From contig NW_026614701.1 in NCBI RefSeq assembly GCF_030052815.1, positions 62,001-126,000 of the forward strand: a stretch of DNA of 64,000 nt, read 5' to 3'. The position numbers and the translations under genes were made by a program. The notes below the pieces were generated by a model. The model had not been told where the DNA came from, searched no databases, and worked only from the letters and a program-made list of their open reading frames with translations. Positions 23,220-33,950 of this stretch are shown here, in pieces (the first letter of the stretch is position 1; each line of letters begins with the position of its first letter). The DNA comes from Hevea brasiliensis (taxonomy: Eukaryota; Streptophyta; Magnoliopsida; Malpighiales; Euphorbiaceae).

Positions 23220-24110
23220 CTAACATCGGTGGCTTAGTGAGATAGTCCTTAATTTTATCGAAGGCCTGTTAGTGTTTCTCCTCCCACTTGAACTAGTTTG
23301 CTTGCCTGAGTTTTAGAAGATTAGAAAATTCTTTTGTATTTCCTGTAAGGGTAGAGATGAATCTCCTTAATAATTTACCTACCCCAAGAACCTCTATAAT
23401 TGTTTCTTGGTCTAAGGCAACTTAGCTTCTTGAATTGCCTTAGCATTGTTTTAATCAATCTCAATTCCTCTCTGATAAACTAATAATCCTAAGAAGTTTT
23501 GGCTTTCACTCTAAATGCACACTTAAGGGGATTGATTTTTAGCTGATGTTGTCTCATCCTCTGGAAACTCTTCCTCAGATGCTCCAGGTGGTCATCTACT
23601 CTCCTGGATTTTACCACTATGTCATTGATGTACACCTCCATGAAATGTCCAAGCATGTAGTGAAAAATGACATTCATAGCTCTCTATTATGTAGCACCGA
23701 TATTTTTTAGCTCGAAAGGCATGACCAGCCATTCAAATGTTCTAATGGAACTGGGACATCTAATGGTGATCTTGGACACATCTTCTGGTGTGATGAAGAT
23801 CTGATTATAGCTAGAGAAACCACCAAGGAAGGACAATATATCATTTTTAGTGGCACATCAACTAACATGTCTACTATTGGCATTATGTACATGTTCTTCG
23901 AGGTTGTGACATTCAGATCTCTGAAATCAATACACACATTTAACTTCCCATTTTTCTTAACAATCGATAAAATATTAGAAAGCCATTGACTGTACCTAGT
24001 TGGTCTGATAAAACCTATTTTTAACAGTTTCTTAATTTCTTCCTTCACCTTTAGGACTACCACCCTTGACATCCTTTGGCCGCCCATTAGTGCGGTATAT
24101 AATTTGGCTT
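23220..24110 (-). pseudogene. Outer Tat Gypsy: reverse transcriptase
   Basis: Blocks seen: FIRPTRYSQWLSNI, KKNGKLNVCIDFRDLN, and the catalytic block reading VYINDIVVKS, followed by HLEHLRKSFQRMR and LKINPLKCAF. The first Asp of the YXDD pair is Asn (AAT at 23624-23626). The frame shifts between the two halves. The connection domain continues to about 23220 with many stops. Confidence 0.85.
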
Positions 24111-24869
24111 AATAGGCAATTTGGGCTCAACCAAGCTCCTCTGTAAGCTTGGCATCTCATCATAATTCCATATGAAGCAATCCTTATACTCATGCAATAG
24201 TGAAATTAATTTTTTATTTCAAATCACTCCTTAACAAAGAACTGATATAAGTTACCTAAAGCTCCTCAGGGGAGCCAGGAATGGCCTCTTCCAGAGGGTA
24301 CTGAACTCCAATCAATACATCATCTAGTTTTGTAGGTGCAAGTTCCAAGTCCTGAAACTGTATCTCCTCTAGGCCATTCTCCTCTAGTTCCTCTTCGTAA
24401 ATGACCTTTGCACCTTCTGTCTTCAAAGTTCCTTCTGCTTCTATCTTATCAAGGAGTTACTACATCTAAATTCTGGATATTGCAGTTGGAGCTGCCACCA
24501 TTTCCCTTTTCTTATATTTATCACTCATTATAGACCTGTTCTACAATGAGCTCCACCCTCGGCCATTTGTAAAGCATGATTGCAAGTGCAGTGTCAATTT
24601 CTTTTATTGGATCTCCTATTTCCTCCTTCTATGACTCTTCTCTAGGAATAATAAGCCAGGTTGTCATGGTAGACTTTGTACAAAGGACATGACTTCTGTC
24701 AGAGGAGTTACAGGCTAATACACCTAGAGCCTTCTGGTGAGGTTTCTTCTTCAAAAATTGGATAGGGCTTATATTAGCATCATAGTATTAGGCCTCCACT
24801 GTGTCGGAATGAGCCGTAAATGGCTTGACATCTGCACATATAACTTATACATCATTCCCTTTCCAAAAT

Positions 24870-25260
24870 AATAGAAACTAGTGAGGTGATGATGGGACAC
24901 ACCAATTTGTTGTGTATCTAGTCTCTCCTTGAAAGTGCTTAATAATTAGCAGTGGAATGAACCACAAAAAAAAAGCAGTGGTGGAAGACTTACTACCCAC
25001 CGTTACCTTTACTGGAAGGTCTCTGAGAGTCTTGGATACCTCTCCAATGAATGCAAGCACAGAGATATTAGTGGTAATGAGGTCTTTTTCTAACTTCCCC
25101 AGTGTCAGCAACATTCTGAGTATCATTATGTTTACTGTCGATCCATTATCAATGAGTACCTTGGAGGTGGGTTGACCATTAAGGTGGGTCATGATATACA
25201 GGGGCTATAAATGTTTGGCCATCTGCTCCAATGGTTTGTCAATTTCAATTTTCTTTAGCT
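24870..25260 (-). pseudogene. Outer Tat Gypsy: aspartic protease
   Basis: Minus-strand reading gives TSKVLIDNGSTVNIM, the D(N/S)GS protease block of Tat elements, then LPVKVTVGSKSSTTAFF and TNWCVPSSPH. It is open for ~104 codons with a stop after. The region 24110-24870 is acidic linker sequence with no clear domain. Confidence 0.8.
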
Positions 25261-25939
25261 CCCCTGGATTAGTGCACTGGATAGTAATCCCACTACATAT
25301 CTCAGCATTGAAAGGATATATTATTCCCTACATTTCCTCAGGTACTTCTGCCACTATCTTTTGAAAAGTAGTAGGCAGAATTAAGTAAGCAACATCACAA
25401 TAAGTAAGTAAAGCTTTACCTTCTTTCTTTTAAGTGGGTTTTTCTTATGACCTCCCCACTGATTCTGAACTTGCTTTTTTGTACTGGTTGAACCTCCTGT
25501 TCTTCTTTTTATCTTCTTTCCATAGCTTTTTTCCTTTGAAGGCTTCTCTTTTGTGTCTGAGTTAATGATTGTAGAAACTTAGGATGGCACACCAGTCTCT
25601 ACTATTTGTTCAGCTCGATCAAGGGTGGTACCATGAATTTAGATTGGCTTCTTTGAAAATTCACTACAGGTTCCATAGGTGCAGTAAGCTCAACCTTCTT
25701 TAGGAGACGGTCTAGATAGTGGCCAGTTCCACTATTAGGCCTATTATAGGATCCTCTGTATACCTCCCTGAGCCTCGTTTCAGGTGGTGTGGTACATCAT
25801 GCTTGCCTCCTTAGTGGCCTCTTAGGAACTTTAAAGAGAGCTCCATAAATTGAAAACCCTCGAGGCGGGCCTTTAGATTTTTCTATCACCCCAGTTTGGA
25901 CTTATAACTTCCTTAATTCATTGATGACTCCTTGAAGAT

Positions 25940-27764
25940 ACATAGTGGCTATGCTAATATATGCCACTAGGGGAAAAAGGGTCATCCTTAATTACCATAG
26001 AGTCCTACTTCTCAAGGAATTTCAAGAGCTCCTTATTGATGCAATCATAAATGACTCCCCTGGGGGCCCAACAATTGTTTATGTTATGATTCCAGGAATC
26101 GTGATACTTACAATAGTCTCTCCCTTTCATTTCCTCCTTGGTTGGAAGCTTATGATCAGGAGGGAGGTTGATGAACCTTTCTTCTAGCAAAAAATCAAAT
26201 ATCTCCTCAGTCTTACTAGTGTCGAAGGCATACTAAAGAGATACGACTGAAGTTGCCTAAGTCTTCCTCTAATGAACCACCTTAATCGGTGTGTCTAGAG
26301 CAGGACATACACAGTTACCAGTAGTAATCAAATCAGCCACAACAAGTTCGTGATTACTTACCTCCTAGTAATATGTACCCATAGCCTTTCTCTTTTAGTT
26401 CGATTCTTCCGTTAGCAATTCTTCATATTTAGTGACATTGGCAGCCAATTCATAGAAGTCCCTGAACTCCATCCCCTGAAGCTTCTTCCAAAGCTTGATG
26501 TTCAGCCCCTGCTGGGCCATCTTGACATATTTAGTTTCATGCAAGAAAATCTTGCAACTATTCCTTATCTTCATGAACCATGCAATGAAAGATCTATCGA
26601 CTCTCTACTCTTTTGGGTCATTCTGAAAAGCTTGGCTACTCATACTTTGAGTTCGACTCAGAAGAATTAAGTATGGAACAACATCTTATTCTGCTAAGAA
26701 AAAATAGAGTTTCTCGAGAGAGTTGAATACCAAGTGAAGGCAGGTCTGGTAAGTGAATTTGGGAATAGCCTCAGTTTGTAACTGGCGAAGTTTTCATAAT
26801 TTGCCAATTCTCCACATTGTATCATGAACCTTGCTACATGTTCCAATGTTGATTGCCCATCCTCTCATGAAAAAACACTAAATTTAGGGATGTGATACCC
26901 TCTCTGATATGGGTTATCCCTATCAATGGTATTAGGATAAAGCTTGTGAAATTTTGGGTGATCAATTTATCTAAGGCCTAGCCTATACAGCTCTTGAACA
27001 GCATCCCTGACTATGTCGATGTTCACCTGTGACGCGACTGGGACTGTTAGAACCTAACCCATTGGTGCTGGCACCTGAGACCTAGTATAATTGGTTGCAG
27101 TAGCTACACCATGAGAATGTTGATTCCTTTATGACTATTACCCCTTGAGCCAAAGGTTACCTGCAATGTAAGCACTTGTTGGGGCATTCGAGAGGTTTAA
27201 GAACCTACAATTGCCTTTGCATCATAACTGCTCAAATGAGTCAGAGGATTAATGTTTCCAATAATTTGCATAGAAGCACATGTTTTCCCCCGAGGTGGCT
27301 GACTTGCACTAGTGTTTTGGGTTGTTCCACGCAACTGCTCATCTCTCCTATGGGGTGGCTGGTACCTTTCTTCAATCTGAACTTAGGTTTCTTCAATAGC
27401 AGCTTGGGGAGCTCATGTCAAGGACTACCCTCTAATTTCCCTTGCACTCTTAGATGCCGAATCAGACTTCTTTAGCCTAGGAACCTGGCCATCAGAAAGT
27501 AACATAGAAATTAGAATGTTATATTTTGCAAAAATAAATTATGCATCCAATTAATGAGATTTCTCCATCCATGAATTGATGCCTTTTATCAAAGCATTCG
27601 TGATTGTAGACGCCAGTTTTTCCATATCAAAAACATTACAAACTATTTCACCCTTGCTACTGGACTGGGTAAGAAAGCAAGGTAAGTACAGCCTCTGTTG
27701 CATATGGAATCTAGGCTTCTTCTCACTGCAATGATCGCCTTTTGAAGTGTTCCACCATGAGTGG
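25940..27764 (-). pseudogene. Outer Tat Gypsy: gag
   Basis: Recognisable gag blocks include HIPKFSVFS, TLEHVARFMIQCGELA, FIAWFMKIRNSCKIF, YVKMAQQGLNIKLWKKLQ and GMEFRDFYELAANVTKYEE. A single C-terminal zinc-binding block, DYCKYHDSWNHNINNC, is at about 26100. Many frameshifts and stops. The N-terminus stops at the start of the Ogre-like LTR (27765); no continuation is visible beyond 46527, so the 5' part of this element has been lost. Confidence 0.8.
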
Positions 27765-28205
27765 TGTCGCAAGGTATTTTGCGATTGCCTGGACGAAAGC
27801 TCTTCACTGAAGTGAGAAAGAGTGAGGAGTCGCCACTTTAATTTTGAGGAAAATTAAAGAAAATCATTTGTGAAAATAAATTAAAAGAAACCACTTAGAA
27901 AACAGAGATTCTAGGTTCGGGGTCCATATACGGGCGAGGAAGGTGTTAGGCACCCCACCTCGTTCCTCAATGAGGGTAAACAGATTTAATGTTATGCTCT
28001 TCTATAAATTAAAAGGGTAATTAGGGGATTGGGATAGTGGTGATGTTAATCATTTGTGCAAAAATAAGGAATATTTGATTTTTCACTTATCTTGGGTTGC
28101 CCAGAAACACAAGTTCGTGAGATGGCCCTTTAGTGAATAAGTGTTTGAGTGAAATTGTCTTGTGTATTGGGGTCATGTCATTTAGTTTGAATTTTGTTAA
28201 GAGAG

Positions 28206-28790
28206 CTCGGGTAAGGAACTTCTCCCAATCTCTAGATATATTTTATTAAGAGTTTTGAGTGGGAGATTTTGGATAAGAACTCTCCTTCGATCTCCCTGTT
28301 TTAATTTAGGCGAGAATCAAGTAAGAACTCTCCCCCGATCTTTTAGTGTGTTTGGTTTAAAATTTGATGAAGGATCTCGGATAAGAACACTCCTCTGATC
28401 TTCGCATTTTATTTAAATGAGAATCGGGTAAGAACTCTTCCCCGATCTCTTAGAGTGTTCAGTTCAAAATTTAAATGAAGGATCTCGGATAAGAACTCTC
28501 CTCCGATCTCCGTGTTTTATTTGAATGAGAATCGGGTAAGAACTCTCCCCCGATCTCTTAAAATATTTGGTTTAAAATTTGATGAAGGATCTCGGATAAG
28601 AACTCTCCTTCGATCTCCGCATTTTATTTAAATGAGAATCGGGTAAGAACACTCCCCCGATTCTCTTAGAGTGTTCGATTCAAAATTTAAATGAAGGATC
28701 TCGGATAAGAACTCTCCTCCAATCTCCGTGTTTTATTTGAATGAGAATCGGGTAAGAACTCTCCCCCGATCTCTTAAAACGTTTGTGATA
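28206..28790. repeat. ~108-bp tandem repeat in the Ogre-like LTR
   Basis: The anchor AGGATCTCGGATAAGAAC recurs at 28371, 28479, 28586 and 28695, spacing 107-109 bp, with diverged units to the left. Each unit has two half-units, each able to form a short hairpin (ATCGGG..CCCGAT and GGATC..GATCTCC types). The truncated 5' LTR ends inside this array. Confidence 0.88.
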
Positions 28791-30340
28791 TAAGATCAAA
28801 CTTTTTACTGATCTCCTAGGTGATTACCTTGTCCGAACTCTTTGGCCAGCTATATCCGATCTCTTTTGATTACTAGTCTGGGATCCGATCTTATCTCGAT
28901 TCCCACTCTATTATGCTATCTCCTGGACTCGTTTAGTAGCCCGACCTCATAACTTTTCCTCGGAGCTACTATTCGACCTTTGGTTATTTTTATTCGTTTG
29001 AAAAAACTTTCACGTTAAGGTATTTCTACCAATATTGTATTAAGTTACCTACAAGTTGCTCACAACCAGAACACCTATTTTCAAAGGAAATGAAAACTAA
29101 GGAGAAATAAATAGATTTTACGGGCGAATATAAGAAGTAAACATCAGGAAATAACTATCGGTCTGAATAATCTACATTGGGATTTTAGTGCAACTGAACT
29201 TGATGGAAATTTGAAAAATAAAAACAGATAAACTAAAACACGAGCATCCAACGAAATAATAGTCTAGACACTTACCTATGGGAGATCGAGGATCTTGAGC
29301 TAACTCTAGTGTCCATAAATCTTATAGAGGTGGAAGCTGATAGTCCAGGGACTAATGCTTACTTTGAAATAATGAGAACCAGGTTAAAATGCAGTTAAGC
29401 CGAAGCAACGGTAACCAGGTTGGAATGAGATCAAGCTTGGAGATTAATATGCTGGTATTGGAGTGATGAAGACGAAAATGGAAGAAAAAGAAAAAATGAT
29501 CTCACAGAGTAATGAACAGACACTGAAAATGAAGAATTTCTGGGTCCAGAACTCTTTCCATGAAGATAATTAAGAAAACTGGTTTTTAAAGTTTCTCAAA
29601 AGCTTAGAATGGCAAAGTAGCAAGACTGAATCAAATTTCAGAGTCTTTTCACTATAATCACCACCACCCTTTTTGCCCGTCCCCTCTACAGTATTGCATG
29701 CAGGCATTTATAGGGAATGGGTGCTCTTAATGAAAGGTCAGGATCTCTCCTGTGGAGATGGAAGGTCTGGATTTTAAAGGACATAATCTGATGTCTGAGA
29801 ATTAAAGAGAATCAAAATGGATGGCTGGGATCCTATCTAGAATATCTGTCCTTTCTCTTCCTAATCCAACGGCTCAGGATGCTGCCTTACAAGATGGATC
29901 AGAGGGCTGGGAATAAAAGGCACCGGACTTGTCATCTGTTTTTGATCTAAGGGCTCCAAGTTCGTCCTTGCAAGTATAATCAACGGTGGAGATTATGATG
30001 TACAGAACTGTCATAACTGTTTTTGGCGTCTATCAGCAATGCGGGCGATTCTGCAAATGAGGCGTGCGGTGGAGATTTGATCACGCCTCTAACGCTTTAA
30101 CTACCTTGGCTCTAATTATGTAGAGAGTTATTGGAAGTTATCTCATCCTCTTCGTGCTTTCGATCTCTTATTCCTTCCGATCTCTCTATTATGACCCTTT
30201 TCCGATCTCTCATATCAGGCTCCTCTCCCCGAACTCTCCCCTTCTAGAACTTTATTCTTTACCCGACCTGCCTTAGTTAAAGCATTTAATTCTTAGGTTA
30301 CCGATGCATCCACTTCGGTTTCCATATGCAATAAATGCTC

Positions 30341-30366
30341 AGGCCCTATATATATATATATATATG
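30341..30366 (+). promoter_or_regulatory. TATA-like tract, possible promoter P1 on the plus strand
   Basis: An alternating TA run follows GGCCC and is followed by a C/T-rich leader-like stretch and ATG at 30456 (only ~15 codons open). The leader contains CTCCGGTAA, also found after the better TATA box at 31311. Because a TA run is symmetric, it could serve either strand. Confidence 0.35.
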
Positions 30367-31310
30367 CCTCAGTGAGGAAACTCTTCCACATTTCATTTCT
30401 CCTCCTTCCTTCTTCCATTTCTCCTGTTCTAGTTTCTCCGGTAATAATTCCGGCCATGGTGATCGCTTTTGATCTTTTTCCAACTGTTCTCTTTGCTCCT
30501 TGACTAAAAATTTATGATCCTAGTGATCGGAGAATCATGGGAACCATATCTGATGACAGTGAAAGAACCAGACTAATTTACTGATCAAGATCAAAAATAT
30601 CGATCGTGTCGATCTCGAATCGGTCTACCGATATAATCGGTGAACCGATTTCGGGCGAGAGGACTGCTAATTTCCCTCTTAATATCGGTGATCGCCTCTT
30701 GAAGTTCATTTGGCTCCTCACCACATCGGGCGTCCCGACTGCAGCTCGGTTCTGGTCGATGACATCGACGATGACTCCACTCACCATCATGAGAGTCATA
30801 GTCACTCCATCTGAGCTGCACATCTATCCAATGCCTATGGCTGGCTTTCTGATCAAACACATCTTTTGATTCAGCCACAAGACTAGGCTTTGACATAGGT
30901 CCTTACTAGGTAGGATGTAGTGCCGATCTTTAGAGATCGCCCAAATGATGTAATCTGACCTTTAAAGGTTCTCTTAATGATGTAATCCGATCTCTTGAGA
31001 TCATCCAAATGATGTAATCTAACATTTTGGAAATGAAATGAAGTTTTATTTGAAGGTCATTATTTAATTATTGCATTGGTTAATTTTCTGATCTCTGATG
31101 TGCCTACCCGATCTGGTTCCTAACTAAATCATCCTTAGCCGATCTATGACTCTGAACATTCGCCCTAATCCGATGACCTTAGCTAGTCGATCTCCTTTTA
31201 TTTTATTTGTAGTGTCCCTGGAACCTTCCCGCGACGTGTCAAGAAAGCGGGCGGATTCCGCTAACTGATACGTCGCTTGGGACACTGTGAACATTGAATG
31301 CTCAAACGGG

Positions 31311-31318
31311 TATAAATA
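31311..31318 (+). promoter_or_regulatory. TATA box of the antisense ORF
   Basis: TATAAATA in the context GGGTATAAATAGGGGG, about 155 bp before the ATG at 31474, with a C/T-rich leader between. An ACGTGTC motif, as in G-box/ABRE sites, lies ~80 bp upstream. A possible leader intron has a donor CCGGTAAGG near 31424. Confidence 0.65.
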
Positions 31319-31473
31319 GGGGGAGGGTCCATTAGTTGCTCCTCTATGTCATTTTCAACACTCTGCTAGCAACTTCAACTTTCTCTCATTTCTTTAAGTT
31401 TTTCCGGCACTGATCACACTCCGGTAAGGACTTTAATCCTTTTCTCAATTAAACTTCTTTTATTTCTTTGAAA

Positions 31474-33304
31474 ATGAGCAGCGCCGAGGGTCAGAGAGCG
31501 GCGAGCCCCCCTTCCGTCCATATCTCATGGATGTCGAACGAAGTTGAGGTGGTCAGGCCAAGTGGACGACCTGAGCTTTCTACGACTTCTACTTCGGTCC
31601 ATGGTCGAGCAGCCTAGTCGAGACAGACACCTTCCTCTGGGAGAGAAAATCTTCCCGTGGACGAGTTACCATCAGTCCTCCAGGAAACTGATCTACAATT
31701 CATTAGTCAAGAGTATAACCTTCGGATCGACTCTTACGAGCTTATCAAATGCCCTGGGGGATCTCCGAGCCAATCACTTCTTCGACGAAAATGATGCGAT
31801 CATGGTGTATGAAGAGTAATTAAAAGCCGGGCTTCGGTTTCCCCTTGATGACTTCTTTAAGGACATTTTGAAGTTCCACCACGTATGTGTAGCCCAAGTG
31901 CATCCGAACTCATGGCGAATTTTGGTGGCTTTTAGAGGCTTATGCCGGGCAAAGAAGCTCGAGCCTACAACGAAGGCTTATACCGGGCAAAAAAGACGAC
32001 GAGTATTGGTTCTTCCAAGCCATACTGCACTGCGGGCTCTTTACCAATCTCCCCTCTTCACTGAAAAATTGGAAGAATCGCTTCTTTATGTTGTGGAGTA
32101 AGATTCCGAACGGTTTCGAAGGTTTCCCATGTAGCTGGCAATATCTGGGACCATCAATTCCAAAGAAGATTGCCCTGAGTAGGGACGAGGGTGCCATGGT
32201 AATGGAATTAAAGGATCAGGCGGCCACTCACAAGTATTAATGCTTATACGCAGTGATGGCTGAGCTGAAGTATTAGATGATGCGGCTGATCACCGATGAA
32301 GAATACGAGCTTCAACTCTCTGACCTCGGTCCTGGTACCTTCTATATCTCTGATCTCTGAACCTTAGCAAACTCACTGACTTTTTTTTATGCAGGTATGG
32401 CGGGCGGCAATGCTCCAAAAGAGAGCCGTAAGCGGAAGAGGGAGGTCTCGAGGACGGTTTGAGAATTGAAGATCACCGCGGCGTCACAGACACCAAGGCG
32501 AGATTCAGGCGAAGCGCTGGGAGACTCGTCCCGACCTTCGGGACAACCGGCCCCAGAAGTAGAAGTAGCTCCTTCTCCCCATCGACAAGAAGAGCCACCA
32601 CCTCCACCTGTTCCTTCTAGTGCGGAAGGTGGGCCTTCCCAACCTACTGTGAGGACCCTGTCTCGAGGTGCCTAGGTCCTCATTCATTCCTTAGAGAAGA
32701 ACCGATCAGTTCGGGAGAATCCGGGCTTGGCCAAGGTTCTGGGAGCTTCCATCTGCCTCCAGGAGGATTGGAACAGGCTGACCCTGAGTAGCATTGACGA
32801 TCTCTTGGCCTAGACGATGAGTTTGAGTGTAGAGAGCCTAGTGAACCAGCATATAATCAGGGAAAAGGCTCATCTTCTGAGGCAAGAAATTCTAAAGGTG
32901 GTCCAGGACGCAGCTTCTGCCCAAGCCCAACTTTCATCCCCTCATGACTACATTGCTGAAATCAAAGGTCGGATGAAATCCTATAAGGATAAGTTGGCCG
33001 ATCAGGCTCCTAAACTTGGAGAAGCTCGGGCGCTCCGAACTACAAACGTTGCTCGCCTTACCGAAGAGATCAGAGCGAAAGAAGAAGAGGCTGTGACGAG
33101 GGAAGCTGGTGCTTATGTGAATGCCCATAGCGATCTTCTGGCTGAGCTCAAGAGGCGTTACCCCGGGGAAGACTTCTCGTGGATGGTGGATCTGGCTCTT
33201 CAGGATGAAGAGGAGAGCGAGGTGGAAACAGAGAGAGAAAGGGAGAATGAGCGAAATGTTAATGTATCTAGAGAACAGGTTGGCGGTGACCCTCCAGCCA
33301 AATG
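31474..33304 (+). pseudogene. Antisense ORF of the Ogre-like LTR (gypsy-type putative transposase domain)
   Basis: The plus-strand gene starts at ATG 31474 and is open for 47 codons to TAG at 31615-31617. Reading then continues through several frames: ELPSVLQETDLQFISQEYNL, then LRFPLDDFFKDILKFHHV, VHPNSWRILVAFRGLCR, WFFQAILHCGLF and FMLWSKIPNGFEGFPCSW. These match my recollection of the Pfam family Putative gypsy type transposon (PF04195). A likely intron acceptor (TTTTTTTTATGCAG) is at about 32380-32395, before a basic stretch (KESRKRKREV). The C-terminal 162 codons (32817-33304) are open and coiled-coil-like, ending in YPGEDFSWMVDLAL and an acidic tail. Orientation is opposite to pol. Function is unknown; it is broken by at least two frameshifts and several stops. 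Confidence 0.75.
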
Positions 33305-33684
33305 ACTTGTAATCTTTTGTTTTAACATGAAATGAAATTCCTTTCATTCGAATTCTTGATGAGATCATAAAGTATCCGGATTGTATGAGTGCTTAATTGT
33401 TTGAACATTTTAGAATATCAAACTTAAAAGTGATTATTAATCTAAGTATAAGAGGTCGGAGAAACATTGTATGCATGAGATCGGCCTAAGCCGAAACCAA
33501 ACACCGGGCAGAACTTTAGATCATTAAAATTGAAAAGGCTTGATTTGAATTAGGTCAGAATCTCCATTAAATCAGACTGAGATATTAACTTTATTTTAAG
33601 TAATGTCTGAAATATACAAGTAAGGAACCCGATCTTAGTGTTAGCTAAATGACTTTCCACAATATTTGTAAAAGGGGGAATCGA

Positions 33685-33800
33685 AAATAAGGCTGGATGG
33701 CATGGAGACCTGATATTGGTTTGATCTCCTTTGACAAGAGATCGGAAATAAGACAGGATGGCATGGAGGCTTGATATAGGTTTGATCTCCTTTGATGAGA
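33685..33800. repeat. Tandem duplication, ~58 bp
   Basis: Two adjacent units share GGATGGCATGGAG, then TTGATCTCCTTTGA and GAGAT. Located in the U3 start of the Ogre-like LTR, downstream of the antisense ORF. Confidence 0.75.
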
Positions 33801-33933
33801 GATTGGAAAGCAATCGACTGGATGCTGGATCGGTTTATTTCCTGATTGAGTCACTTGTAATCGAAGAATGTCGACTGGGGTCAATTTTCAAAGTTCATTG
33901 ACTTCGGTGATCGGTCAAAATATGGTGTCGACA

Positions 33934-33950
33934 GCTGCCCCTCTTTACAT
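33934..33950 (-). promoter_or_regulatory. Ogre-like polypurine tract
   Basis: The minus strand reads ATGTAAAGAGGGGCAGC directly before TGTCGACACC. Position and composition fix the start of the 3' LTR. Confidence 0.85.

Larger units (their letters stand above)
27765..33933 (-). repeat. Ogre-like 3' LTR (6169 bp)
   Basis: In element orientation it begins TGTCGACACC right after the polypurine tract and ends CCTTGCGACA at 27765. The end matches the truncated 5' LTR at 45899. It is rich in CCGATC/GATCGG motifs. Inside are a 108-bp tandem array (28206-28790), two TATA-like promoters on the plus strand, and a decayed antisense ORF (31474-33304). Between 28791 and 30340 I see only LTR sequence with no gene. 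Confidence 0.85.

Noticed and set aside
28206..28790. Regularly spaced repeats that might suggest a CRISPR array
   Set aside because: Adjacent tandem units of 108 bp in a plant LTR. No unique spacers and no cas genes.
30578..30896. Overlapping ORFs on both strands of the Ogre-like LTR
   Set aside because: Three overlapping frames of 80-100 codons in GC-richer LTR sequence with no recognised domain; most likely chance.
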